In this document: one piece after another, positions 35,949 through 44,550 of the stretch
How the letters are laid out: each line of letters begins with the position of its first letter
How positions within the stretch are numbered: position 1 is the stretch's first letter
Origin: Bog-473 sp963704355
GTDB taxonomy: Bacteria; Actinomycetota; Acidimicrobiia; Acidimicrobiales; RAAP-2
DNA length: 64,000 nt
Reading direction: 5' to 3'
NCBI GenBank assembly: GCA_963704355.1
Contig: OY969891.1
Coordinates: forward strand, 1,426,001 to 1,490,000
Notes under the pieces: generated by a model
What the model saw: only the letters and a program-made list of their open reading frames with translations
Told to the model about the DNA's origin: nothing
Databases searched by the model: none
Translations under genes and position numbers: made by a program

Positions 35949-36998
35949 CTACGACCCCGTCGGCACCCGCTCGACCGCAGGAAGCGAGCTCACCGAGCGC
36001 TTCGCCTCCCAGTGGCCGCGCCCGAGCGCAGCGAAGTAGGCAGGCCGGTCGGTCAGCGCGTAGGTGGCCAGCCAGAGGCGCTTGAGATGGCGCTTGTAGC
36101 CGTGGGCCACGTCGTCCTCGTAGGCCGTGCGGCCGTGGAGAACGTGGTAGTTGTTGATGAACTGCATCTCGCCCGGCTGCAGGTCCATGTAGACGTTGAA
36201 GTCGGGATCGTTGGCCAGCTCCGATGCCCGGGCGATGGCCTCCCGGGCCAGCGGGCTCAGCCGCGGCGCGTCCGGGTGGCGTTGCGAGGCGAGGATGTAC
36301 TGGGGGATGAAGCGCACGAAAAGGCGCCCGGCGTGTTCCGTGAACGCAGGGATGCTGTAGAACGCGCTTGTCCCCTTGGCCTGCTCGCCGCGGGCGTCGT
36401 AGGGCATCGGTTCGTAGAGCGCTGCGGCCAACTCGGGGCACTCGCGCACCATTTCGTTGTGGATGGCCACCGCGTTGGCCACGCACGACAGCCCGCCCGT
36501 CCGCGCGGTCCGCAGGCACAGGAGCCCGACCAGGTCGGAGCCGTCGGTGTGGTAGTCGAGCGCGATACCGCCGAGCTCGTTGCCGCGCACAGTAGGGTCG
36601 TCGATCGTCTTGCCCTGGTCCGTCACGTCACCCAGCACGTGGCCGTGCTTGTTCTGGGCCCACGGTTCGCCGAGGTGCAGCCCGATCCCCCAGTAGAGAA
36701 GCGTGAGATCGTCGTCGCTGTAGCGATCGCCGTCCAGCGTCGCAATGCGGGCGAAGCCGCGCCCGTCGAGCAACACGTCGACGACGGCCGCCAGCTTGGG
36801 GCCGAGGCGCTCCAGGGGGAAGTCGTCGCTCCCCAGTTCGAGCGGGTCGCTGCTCTTCGCCTTGGCCGTGGCAAGCGCGGCATCGAGCTCGGCCTGGTCC
36901 TCTGCGCTCAGGCGGAAGGTCCACGCCTCCGGATCGGCGATGTCGGCGGCCCGCCACTCGGCCGCCGGCTCCAGCTGGTGCAGTTCGTTGGTGTCCAT
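35949..36998 (-). CDS. TauD/TfdA-like Fe(II)/2-oxoglutarate dioxygenase
   Basis: A 349-residue protein from ATG 36998 (MDTNELHQLEPAAEW), preceded by GGAGAGGAG. The iron facial triad is visible: HxD in LDYHTDGSDLVGLL and the distal His in NYHVLHGRTAYEDD. An Arg for 2-oxoglutarate lies in HLKRLWLATY. The family hydroxylates small acids or amino-acid derivatives, or decarboxylates sulfonates; the substrate is unknown. It starts 15 bp after the D-aminoacylase-like gene, so both are in one leftward operon behind a palindromic operator. Coupled action on an N-acyl or D-amino compound is inferred from position only. Confidence 0.88.
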   Translation of the reverse strand: MDTNELHQLEPAAEWRAADIADPEAWTFRLSAEDQAELDAALATAKAKSSDPLELGSDDFPLERLGPKLAAVVDVLLDGRGFARIATLDGDRYSDDDLTLLYWGIGLHLGEPWAQNKHGHVLGDVTDQGKTIDDPTVRGNELGGIALDYHTDGSDLVGLLCLRTARTGGLSCVANAVAIHNEMVRECPELAAALYEPMPYDARGEQAKGTSAFYSIPAFTEHAGRLFVRFIPQYILASQRHPDAPRLSPLAREAIARASELANDPDFNVYMDLQPGEMQFINNYHVLHGRTAYEDDVAHGYKRHLKRLWLATYALTDRPAYFAALGRGHWEAKRSVSSLPAVERVPTGS

Positions 36999-37012
36999 GG
37001 CGTCTCCTCTCC

Positions 37013-38770
37013 TCATGCTCGCCGCGGCGCATCGGCGCCGGGCGTCGTCGTGTCGCGGCCGCCGCGTACGAGCCGCCCGGGCAGTGCACCCGTGGGCTCA
37101 CCGTCGCGGTACGTGACCTGCCCGGCAACCACGGTGGCGCAATAGCCCCGGGCGCGTTGGGTGAGCCGCTTGCCGCCGGCCGGGAGGTCGTAGGCCATGA
37201 CCGGCACCTCGCACCGCACGTGGTCGAAGTCGATGACGTTCAGGTCGGCCTTCATCCCTTCGGCCACCACGCCGCGGTCGTGCAGGCCGACCGCCCGCGC
37301 GTTGTTCTTGGTGAGCCGCTCGACCACCCGCCCCACCGGCATGCGGCCATGGCTCCGGTCGCGGGCCCAGTGGGAGAGGAAGTAGGTCGGGAAGCTGCCG
37401 TCCGAAATCAGGCCGACGTGCGCGCCGCCGTCGCCCAGCCCGAAGAGGGTGTCGGGGTGCGCCAGCATCTCCCCGCAGGCGTCGAGGTTGCCCTCGGCAT
37501 AGTTCGAGAAGGGCGTATAGAGGAAGTTCCGCCCCTCGTTCTCGCTCAAGAGGTCGAGCGTGAGCTCGACCGGCTCGACGCCGCGGGCCAGCGCGAGCCG
37601 CTCGACGCTCGACTCGGCGGGAGGTTCGTAGTCGGGCACGTCGCCCAGCGGGTACAGGCGGGCGAAGTCGATGAGGCGCCGCCGCCCGCTGCGCCGGCCC
37701 CCGGCGTGGTCGTCCTCGGGCAGCTCCGCCAGCAGCCGGGCGCGGAACGACGGGTCGCGCAGTGCCTTCGCCTGGTCACCCACGGTCCGGGCGGCGATCT
37801 CGCGCCACGACGGGAACATGAGGAACGGGTGGTACGACGACTGCAGGCCGACGAGCAGCCCGACCGGTCGCGGCGCCACCTGGGCGCGCACGGGCAGCCC
37901 CTCGGCCACCGCCGCCTCGATGCGTCCCAGCAGATCCCGCCAGGCGTTGGGCTGGCGGTGGCTCTGCGCGAGCGACAGCGACAGCGGCACGCCCGAGCGC
38001 CCGACCATGGAGCGGATGAGCTCGAACTCACCGTCGGTGTCGGGCCAGAAGTCGGAGATCAGCTCTATCACCCCGTGCCCCGCGTCGGCGACGCCGAGCG
38101 CGATCGCCTCGAGCTCGTCGCCCCGCGCCCGCAGCGACGGCGTGGGGTCGCCGGTCGCGGTGCGATGGTTCAGCGTGCGCGACGTCGAGAAACCGACGGC
38201 ACCCGCCTGCATGGCCTCGGTCGCCAGGCTACGCATGGCAGCCGCGTCCTCCGGCGTCGCATCCTCCAGGCGGGCCGCCCTCTCTCCCATGACGTACAGA
38301 CGGAGCGCACCGTGTGGCAGTTGTGCGCCGACATCCATGTCGTGCGGCCGGCGCTCGACGGCATCGAGGTACTCGGCGAAGCTCTCCCAGGACCAGGAGA
38401 TGCCCTCGTCGAGGACGACGCCGGGGATGTCCTCGACGCCCTCCATGAGCGAGATGAGCCGGTCGTGTGCGTCCGGTCGCACCGGTGCGAAGCCCACGCC
38501 GCAGTTGCCCATCACCGCGGTGGTGACGCCGTGCCAGCTCGAAGGCGTGAGGCGAGAGTCCCACGTGGCCTGGCCGTCGTAGTGCGTGTGGATGTCGACG
38601 AAGCCGGGGGTGACGAGCAGGTCGGCGGCGTCGAGCTCCTCTCGACCCCTCGCCCTCACCGTCCCGACGGCCGAGATCAGGCCGCCGTCGATCGCGACGT
38701 CGGCCGTCATCGGCTCGCCGCCGAGGCCGTCGGCCACGTGGCCGCCCCGGATCACGAGGTCGTGTGCCAT
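37013..38770 (-). CDS. N-acyl-D-amino-acid deacylase-like amidohydrolase
   Basis: A 585-residue amidohydrolase-superfamily protein. The metal-binding HxH is in GFVDIHTHYDGQATWD; MGNCGVGFAPVRP and GFSTSRTLNH are signatures of the D-aminoacylase group. GDGGAHVGLISDGSFPTYFL supplies the C-terminal metal Asp, and DLNVIDFDHV closes the beta-sandwich. The group cleaves N-acyl-D-amino acids or related cyclic amides. The ATG is at 38770. A 26-bp perfect inverted repeat lies 27 bp upstream, so a TetR- or MarR-type repressor probably controls this gene and the dioxygenase behind it. The exact substrate is not predictable. Confidence 0.88.
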   Translation of the reverse strand: MAHDLVIRGGHVADGLGGEPMTADVAIDGGLISAVGTVRARGREELDAADLLVTPGFVDIHTHYDGQATWDSRLTPSSWHGVTTAVMGNCGVGFAPVRPDAHDRLISLMEGVEDIPGVVLDEGISWSWESFAEYLDAVERRPHDMDVGAQLPHGALRLYVMGERAARLEDATPEDAAAMRSLATEAMQAGAVGFSTSRTLNHRTATGDPTPSLRARGDELEAIALGVADAGHGVIELISDFWPDTDGEFELIRSMVGRSGVPLSLSLAQSHRQPNAWRDLLGRIEAAVAEGLPVRAQVAPRPVGLLVGLQSSYHPFLMFPSWREIAARTVGDQAKALRDPSFRARLLAELPEDDHAGGRRSGRRRLIDFARLYPLGDVPDYEPPAESSVERLALARGVEPVELTLDLLSENEGRNFLYTPFSNYAEGNLDACGEMLAHPDTLFGLGDGGAHVGLISDGSFPTYFLSHWARDRSHGRMPVGRVVERLTKNNARAVGLHDRGVVAEGMKADLNVIDFDHVRCEVPVMAYDLPAGGKRLTQRARGYCATVVAGQVTYRDGEPTGALPGRLVRGGRDTTTPGADAPRRA

Positions 38771-38796
38771 GCCACCCCCTTGTGGGTCACTTCGAG

Positions 38797-38822
38797 ACTT
38801 AGTTAGATCAATCTAACTAAGT
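38797..38822. promoter_or_regulatory. 26-bp palindromic operator upstream of the deacylase operon
   Basis: ACTTAGTTAGAT (38797-38808) and ATCTAACTAAGT (38811-38822) are perfect 12-bp arms around CA. The AT-rich palindrome stands out in GC-rich DNA. The shape and TTAGTTAG core are like MarR- or TetR-family operators. The only such regulator in the window is the MarR protein at 41103-41555, a possible but unproven partner. Confidence 0.8.
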
Positions 38823-38949
38823 CCACCGGCTCTGTCAATGTTCCCTCACTTCGGGCTTCCTCACCCACGGCCTCCGTACCCAGGCCTGAGAAGAGTCCAG
38901 GCTTGCCGCTCGACTTCTTCGGGCCGTGGGATGTCTAGGGTGCGGGTCC

Positions 38950-39987
38950 ATGACGTTGCCGTGGGAGGCGGAGCTTGTTGGCCGGCTCGACCGCCACACC
39001 ATTCATTCCGCGGCGCTCGAGGGCAACCATCTCGGCGATCCTGCCGACCGTCCGCTGTGGGTGTACGTCCCGCCGGGCTACGACGACGATCCCGGGGTGC
39101 AGTACCCGACGGTGTACGTCCTCCAGGGTTACACCGGTTACCTCACCATGTGGGCCAACCGCACCGCCTATCGCCAGCCGTTTCCCGAGATGGCGGACGA
39201 GCTCTTCGCCAGCGGGCAGGCCCCACCCTGCATCGTTGTGTACGTGGATGCCTGGACCCTGTACGGGGGATCGCAGTTCGTGGACTCGCCGGGCACCGGG
39301 CGGTACCACACGTACTTGTGCGAGGACGTGGTGGGTTGGGTGGACACGAACTACCGGACCCTGGCCCGACCGGAGCACCGAGGCGTCCACGGGAAGTCGA
39401 GCGGGGGCTTTGGCGCCATGATCACGCCCATGCTGCGCCCCGACCTGTTCGGTGGTTTGGCCACCCACGCCGGCGACGCGCTCTACGAGTACTGCTACAT
39501 CCCCGAGTTCGGCAAGGCGGTCCGCAACCTCCGCGACTACGACGGGTCGATCGACCGGTGGTGGTCGGATTTCCGTGGCCGGGTCGCGTTCACCAAACCC
39601 GCCGACGAGAACCTCCTGATGATGCTGGGCGTTTCCGCCTGCTTCTCGGCCGACCGGGACGGGACCCCGCGCTTACCGTTCGACCCTCAGAACGGGGTAC
39701 TGGACCAGGATGTCTGGGGGCGGTGGCTCGACTGGGACCCGGTGCGCATGGTGCCCCGGCATGCCGATGCCCTGCGGAGCCTGCGGGCCATCTGGATCGA
39801 CGGCGGCACCAGTGACGAGTGGTTTCTCGAGATCGGGGGCCAGGCGTTCCGCGACGCCTTGGGCGCCATCGGTGTTACCGACGTGCACTTCGAGCTGTTC
39901 GAAGGGGCCCACGGTCGCATCGAGTACCGCTACCCGATGTCCCTCGCCTATCTCGCCGAACGGCTCTCTGCGCCAAGCGTTCGGTGA
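38950..39987 (+). CDS. Esterase of the Fes/esterase-D type (PF00756-like)
   Basis: About 345 residues from ATG 38950 (MTLPWEAELVGRLDRHTI). The pattern RPLWVYVPPGYDDDP, YPTVYVLQGYTGYLTMW and the nucleophile elbow HGKSSGGFGAMI identify a putative-esterase alpha/beta hydrolase. The His is likely in FEGAHGRIEYRYP. Relatives include enterochelin esterases and mycolyltransferase-like proteins. No signal peptide is seen, so it acts in the cytosol. It is transcribed away from the deacylase operon and shares the 180-bp region with the palindrome, which could also affect it. The substrate is unknown. Confidence 0.85.
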   Translation: MTLPWEAELVGRLDRHTIHSAALEGNHLGDPADRPLWVYVPPGYDDDPGVQYPTVYVLQGYTGYLTMWANRTAYRQPFPEMADELFASGQAPPCIVVYVDAWTLYGGSQFVDSPGTGRYHTYLCEDVVGWVDTNYRTLARPEHRGVHGKSSGGFGAMITPMLRPDLFGGLATHAGDALYEYCYIPEFGKAVRNLRDYDGSIDRWWSDFRGRVAFTKPADENLLMMLGVSACFSADRDGTPRLPFDPQNGVLDQDVWGRWLDWDPVRMVPRHADALRSLRAIWIDGGTSDEWFLEIGGQAFRDALGAIGVTDVHFELFEGAHGRIEYRYPMSLAYLAERLSAPSVR

Positions 39988-40153
39988 CGCCCCTTACCGA
40001 CGACGAGGCGCCCCGATGTGCGTGCTCGAGGTCCCACCGACGCGGCGATCGGGGATGGTTCTCGCGCGTCTCGAGGCAAGGCCGGTGATTGGTGTAGTCG
40101 TGAGCCAAAGCCCGGGACGGCTCAACGCCAACCGGCGCTAGCCTGACGCGACG

Positions 40154-40930
40154 ATGGCCGACGCTCTTCCCCCTGCGGGGTCGCCGGTAACGTCGGTGGA
40201 CGCGGCGATCACTCGGATGCAGGCGATTGAGGAGTCGTTGCCCGCTGCCGACGGCCTGGCGTGCTTCAACCGGATGTACCTCCAAGTGACCCAAGACATC
40301 AATGACCACTTGGTGCAGGGCTATTTCTCGGACCCGTCCTTCCTGAGCACACTCGACACCGTGTTCGCCAACGTCTACTTCGAGGCGGTGAACGCACTCG
40401 CCGATCCGCCCACACCGATCCCTGTGGCCTGGCAGCCCTTGATCGACGAGCGCTCGCAGCCGGGCATCTACCCGATCCAGTTCGCCTTCGCGGGCATGAA
40501 CGCGCACATCAACCACGATCTGCCGATCGCCCTCGTTCACGCGTGCGCTCTGCTCGGCACCAATCCCGAGGACGGCACGCACAAAGAGGACTACCAGAAG
40601 GTCGACGCATTGCTCGACGCGGCAGAGCAGTCCGTCCGGCAGTCGTTCGAGTCCGGAGCCGCCCTGCATGCGGACCGGGACACGCAGGCAGTCATCGACC
40701 TGGTCGGGAACTGGAGCATCAACTCGGCTCGCGACGTTGCATGGGACACCGCGCTGGCGTTGTGGAGAAGCCGCAGCGATCCGACCGTCGAAGACCTCCT
40801 GATGAACGGACTGGCCCGCACCGTCGCCATGGCCAGCCGATGCCTGCTCGTCAGACCCGACCGCGATGTGGCCAACCACTCGTTGTTCGACCGTGTGCAG
40901 CGCTCCATCGAGGTCTTGCTGCACGGGTAA
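40154..40930 (+). CDS. DUF5995 family protein
   Basis: A 258-residue, mainly helical soluble protein. The marks are CFNRMYLQVTQDINDHL, FANVYFEAVNAL, QFAFAGMNAHINHDLPIALV and DYQKVDALLDAAEQSV, which characterise the DUF5995 group common in actinobacteria. The conserved His residues in NAHINHDLP suggest a metal or haem site, but no activity is known. TAGCCT at 40139-40144 ends 9 bp before the ATG. The gene is monocistronic and in the accessory block. It may be a short-chain metabolic enzyme; function is not assigned. Confidence 0.8.
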   Translation: MADALPPAGSPVTSVDAAITRMQAIEESLPAADGLACFNRMYLQVTQDINDHLVQGYFSDPSFLSTLDTVFANVYFEAVNALADPPTPIPVAWQPLIDERSQPGIYPIQFAFAGMNAHINHDLPIALVHACALLGTNPEDGTHKEDYQKVDALLDAAEQSVRQSFESGAALHADRDTQAVIDLVGNWSINSARDVAWDTALALWRSRSDPTVEDLLMNGLARTVAMASRCLLVRPDRDVANHSLFDRVQRSIEVLLHG

Positions 40931-41102
40931 CCGCGTGTGGGCGCTCGAGTAGCGACGGACCCTTTAGAACAACTCCAGAGCTTTGGCGGCGCAGCCCTTT
41001 ATCTCCTCGCGCGTGGCGTCTCGCCCTCGTCCCGAGCGCCAGGAGCCCTCCCCCGGGCGCCGAGCGCCCCATCTCAGGGGATGGAATCGCACGGGTCGTT
41101 AC

Positions 41103-41555
41103 TCAGCGGGGTCCGAAGACGTTGCCCAGGCGCTCCTGCCTGGTCTGGGCGTGCGACTCGTAGAGCTCGCGGAGGAACCGCCGCATGGCGTCGCCGTCGA
41201 CTCCGGGCAACAGCACTTCCATCCGGTCGGCGAGTTCCTCCTCGAAGCGGGCCAGCCGGGCCCGGCCGGCGGGCGTGAGCTCTATTCGGGTGACCCGCCC
41301 GTCCCCGGTCTCGTCCACCGCGTCGGCCACCCACCCCTGTTGGCGCAGGCCGTTGATCATGGAGGAGACCGTCGGCTTGGTCACGGCGTTGGCCGCCGCC
41401 AGCTCGCCCGCCCGGCGGGAGCCTCCGAGGAGGTAGAGCAGCGTGCGGTACTGGGCCATGCTGAGGTCGCCCCGGCGCGCCACCTGCTCGAACTCCCGGT
41501 AGAGGGACACCACGAGCCGGATCCCGGGCACTCGGTCGTCGGCGCCAGCGGCCAT
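41103..41555 (-). CDS. MarR-family transcriptional regulator
   Basis: A 150-residue winged-helix regulator from ATG 41555. The DNA-binding region is GELAAANAVTKPTVSSMINGLRQQGWV with the wing DETGDGRVTRIELTPAGRARL, the MarR D-x-R-x3-L-T-G pattern. N- and C-terminal helices form the dimer. It is divergent from a fatty acid hydroxylase gene, with a 46-bp gap, so it probably controls that gene. The 26-bp palindrome at 38.8 kb may be another target. The ligand is unknown. Confidence 0.92.
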   Translation of the reverse strand: MAAGADDRVPGIRLVVSLYREFEQVARRGDLSMAQYRTLLYLLGGSRRAGELAAANAVTKPTVSSMINGLRQQGWVADAVDETGDGRVTRIELTPAGRARLARFEEELADRMEVLLPGVDGDAMRRFLRELYESHAQTRQERLGNVFGPR

Positions 41556-41601
41556 GCCGCACCATAGGTTCGCCGTCGCCCCGTCGGGCACAATTGGTCC
41601 C

Positions 41602-42252
41602 GTGGTGGGTGGCGAGGACTCGGCGCTGTCGTTGGGCGACGCGGCGCGCACCTTCGCGGCGTGGCGGTCGCCCCGGGTGATCGTGGTGGTGCTGGTCCTC
41701 GCCGTGGCGGGCCGCCTGCTCGTGGGCCAGTGGAGCTGGTGGGACCTGCTCGTGCCCGCGGCGATCCTGGCGGCGCAGCCGTTCACCGAGTGGCTCATCC
41801 ACGTGTTCCTCTTGCACTTCAAGCCCAAGACGGTCGCCGGCCGGCGCCTCGACCCCCTGGTGGCGCGCAAGCACCGGGCCCACCACGCCGACCCCAAGGA
41901 CGTGGGACTCGTGTTCGTGCCGATGCCCGCGCTGATCGCGCTGGTGCTCGGGCTGGCCGTCGTCCTCCTGCCCACGATGCCGCTGTCGCGTGGCCTCTCC
42001 GCTCTGATCGCGGCCTACGCCATGCTCTTCGCCTACGAGTGGACCCACTTCCTCATCCACTCGTCCTACCGGCCGCGGCACTCGCCGTACCGCTACGTCT
42101 GGCGCGCGCACCGCAACCACCACTTCCGCAACGAGCACTACTGGTTCGGCGTCACCATGCACCTGGCCGACCATGTGCTCAGGACGTTCCCCGACCGGGC
42201 CGCGGTGGAGGTGTCGCCGACCGCGCGCACCCTCGGGGTGGAGTCGGGGTAG
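41602..42252 (+). CDS. Fatty acid hydroxylase / sterol desaturase superfamily membrane protein
   Basis: About 216 residues from GTG 41602. The non-haem di-iron His clusters are FTEWLIHVFLLH, ARKHRAHHADP, WTHFLIHSSYRPRHSPYRY and RAHRNHHFRNEHYWFG, as in the PF04116 family. Four to five membrane helices are predicted. The family hydroxylates or desaturates lipids, sterols or carotenoids; CrtZ-type carotenoid hydroxylases are a close pattern. It is divergent from a MarR regulator gene. An ATG at 41554 would lengthen it into the regulator start and is less likely. Confidence 0.85.
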   Translation: MVGGEDSALSLGDAARTFAAWRSPRVIVVVLVLAVAGRLLVGQWSWWDLLVPAAILAAQPFTEWLIHVFLLHFKPKTVAGRRLDPLVARKHRAHHADPKDVGLVFVPMPALIALVLGLAVVLLPTMPLSRGLSALIAAYAMLFAYEWTHFLIHSSYRPRHSPYRYVWRAHRNHHFRNEHYWFGVTMHLADHVLRTFPDRAAVEVSPTARTLGVESG

Positions 42253-42273
42253 CCGCCCCGGCGTCGTCCTCGC

Positions 42274-42750
42274 TCAGGTGGCGGGCGGCGGGTCGAGCAC
42301 GTACGAGTACACGTTCGCGCTCCAGGTGACGCTGAGCGGGTTGCAGACCGGGCCGGCCGAGCACTTGTTGGTGCCGGTCGCCTCCAGGTCGGCGTTGCCG
42401 TAGCCGACCACCAGGAACGTGGTGGTGGAGGAGCCGTTGCGCGACACGTGACCCGACTCCTTGCGGAGCACGAGCTCGGCCGAGGCATTGATGACGGACG
42501 CTTCGGTCCAACGGAACCCGTCGCTGGTCAGCTTGACCACCACCTGCTCGCCCTTGGTGACGGCCGTCGTGCTGCCGTTGCTGGCATTCGTCAGCACCTT
42601 GGTCACCGCGGGGGTTGCCGCGCCGGAGTCGGTCGCCGCCGCGACCGGTGCGGCGAGAAGGCCGGTGGCACCGACGGCGACGGCCAGCGCCGCCGCCGGG
42701 CGCCGTCCCCGGTGGGGGCGAGGTACCGGGTGGAGAACTCGATGGGACAC
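42274..42750 (-). CDS. Small secreted protein, possible chagasin-like fold
   Basis: A 158-residue protein from GTG 42750, preceded by GGAGAG. A signal peptide (ALAVAVGATGLLAAPVAAA) is followed by a single domain: TAVTKGEQVVVKLTSDGFRW, SAELVLRKESGHVS and TTTFLVVGYGNADLEATGTN. The GxxVxVxL-strand and the late GxGxAxLxA strand resemble inhibitor I42 (chagasin) proteins, but the NPTTGY loop is not clear. Two Cys near the C-terminus (KCSAGPVCNP) may form a disulphide. It converges with the hydroxylase gene after 21 bp. Function is not known. Confidence 0.6.
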   Translation of the reverse strand: MSHRVLHPVPRPHRGRRPAAALAVAVGATGLLAAPVAAATDSGAATPAVTKVLTNASNGSTTAVTKGEQVVVKLTSDGFRWTEASVINASAELVLRKESGHVSRNGSSTTTFLVVGYGNADLEATGTNKCSAGPVCNPLSVTWSANVYSYVLDPPPAT

Positions 42751-42920
42751 CGCACTCTCCCTTCGTGATGTGCCCGGGGTCACTCCGGACACCGGATTCT
42801 GCCAACGGACGCAGCGTACGACCCGCCGATGAACGCCGGCCGACGTGATGGTGGCGGCCGGCTGACCTGGGGGTGGCAACCAGACCGAAATTGTCCGGAC
42901 CGGCCCGCCGGGACGGTCCT

Positions 42921-44486
42921 TCAGCCCTCCAAGCTGAGGACCCCGTCCGCCACCAGGGTGCCCTTGCGTCCGATCCCCTCCTCGACGCAGAGCTGGGCCA
43001 GCGTGTCGGCGTCGGCGATGTTGGCCCAGGCCCGGGTGTCGTCGGCGGTCCGGCACGCCACGATGCCCCGCTCGGGCACCCCGTCGCGGTCGAAGGTGAC
43101 GGTGTAGGTCTCGACCTGCACGGGACCGCTCGCTCGCTCGTCCACCCGGCACTGCGGGAGCGCGTCGACCTCGGGCTGGACGTCACGCCAAGCGAAGGCC
43201 GCGGTGTCGCCACCGGACGGCGGCCGCGACGCGTAGATCCCAATGGAGTGCTTCGTGGCGTACCAACCGAGCCCGCTCACGAGCGCGCTCGATCCTGGCG
43301 CGGCGCGCAGCGCGTCGACGGCCCTGGCGATGCCGTGAGCGGTGTAGTTGTTGCCGGGCCCGCCCCCGAAGGTGAGCCCGCCGGTCAGCGTCAGGGGCCG
43401 GGCCGGGTCGTCGACCGCGAGGCCCAGCTCGGCGGCCGCCATCTGCACGGCGACCGGGAAGCACGAGTAGAGATCGATGAACGAGAGGTCGTCGGCGCCG
43501 AGGCCGGCGAGCTCGAGGGCGGCGGCACCGGCGAGCCGGATGGCGGGGGAGCGGTGCAGCTCGGGCCGCTGGGAGAGAAACCAGTGGTCGTGTCCGTCGG
43601 CGCCCGAGAGGGGGAACACCCAGCGTTCCTCGGCGACTCCGGCGCGGCGCGCCGCCTCCACCGAGCACACGATGTAGCCGGCGCCCTGGTCGACCTGCAT
43701 GTTCGCCGTGCACAGCTTCGGATAGGGGAACGACACCATGCGGTTGTCCGGCGAGGGCGTCACGATCTCGGCCGCCGTGCGCGGCGTGCGGATCCACGCG
43801 TCGGGGTTGGCGGCGGCCACCTCGCTGAACCGCGACCACAGGGCGCCGATGTGGGCGGCGTGCTCGCGCAGCGTCCAGCCGTTGGCGGCCCGGAGTGCGT
43901 TCTCGAGCAGCGGGTACGCGACGACGGGGAGGAGCACCCCCCGGTTCACCTCGAGCTCGGTGGCGCCCGGCTTGTCGACTCCGAAGACGACGGGGGCTGG
44001 GGTCTCGGCCGGCTGAGCGGCCCACTCGAGCCACGGCTTCGCGGGGTCGCGTCTGGCCAGTGCCCGGGCGTACATGGCCTCGGCCCCGGTCACCACGACG
44101 ACGTCCAGGTCGCCGCGGCTGATGGCGCGGCAGGCGTCGTGCATGAGGGCCTGCGGGGAGTTGCCCCCGATGGACGAGAGCATGAGCTCGGCCGGTTCTT
44201 GGCCCTCGGGGTAGCCGAGACGCGAGGCCACGAGAAGCGCCGGGTTGGGGACGTGCCAGCCCAGCGGGGCGACGACACGGAGGCTGTCGGCGCCGCGCAG
44301 GAGCGCGTGCCCGGCGGGGGCGCTGCCACCCGGCGCGACGCCGTCGCAGTCCTCGGCGGCGGCCCGCAGGGCCAGCGTCATGAGCTCGAGCGGTTCGGGC
44401 CTGGCTGCGGCCGCCAGTCCGGCGTCGGCCGGCGTGCTGACCTGGCCCACACCGACCACGACGGGGGTCCGTGGGTCGAGGCTCAT
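42921..44486 (-). CDS. Thiolase-like protein lacking catalytic cysteines (SCP-x/TLP type)
   Basis: About 521 residues from ATG 44486 (MSLDPRTPVVVGVGQVST). The thiolase fold is clear (SRGDLDVVVVTGAEAMYAR, DLYSCFPVAVQMAA, GGGPGNNYTAHGIARAVDAL). The first nucleophile Cys, usually in a C-G-S-G stretch, is replaced in IGGNSPQALMHDA, and the C-terminal Cys loop is absent. A C-terminal added domain (VQVETYTVTFDRDGVPERG) matches the mycobacterial thiolase-like TLP1 group. It may bind acyl-CoA without classical thiolysis, or use another nucleophile. It is transcribed divergently from rpiB, with 64 bp between. Confidence 0.85.
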   Translation of the reverse strand: MSLDPRTPVVVGVGQVSTPADAGLAAAARPEPLELMTLALRAAAEDCDGVAPGGSAPAGHALLRGADSLRVVAPLGWHVPNPALLVASRLGYPEGQEPAELMLSSIGGNSPQALMHDACRAISRGDLDVVVVTGAEAMYARALARRDPAKPWLEWAAQPAETPAPVVFGVDKPGATELEVNRGVLLPVVAYPLLENALRAANGWTLREHAAHIGALWSRFSEVAAANPDAWIRTPRTAAEIVTPSPDNRMVSFPYPKLCTANMQVDQGAGYIVCSVEAARRAGVAEERWVFPLSGADGHDHWFLSQRPELHRSPAIRLAGAAALELAGLGADDLSFIDLYSCFPVAVQMAAAELGLAVDDPARPLTLTGGLTFGGGPGNNYTAHGIARAVDALRAAPGSSALVSGLGWYATKHSIGIYASRPPSGGDTAAFAWRDVQPEVDALPQCRVDERASGPVQVETYTVTFDRDGVPERGIVACRTADDTRAWANIADADTLAQLCVEEGIGRKGTLVADGVLSLEG

Positions 44487-44550
44487 GGCCCGAGCAGCGT
44501 ACCGGTTGACGCCCCGGGGGTTCCCGGGGTCGTCGGTAGACTCGCTGTCC

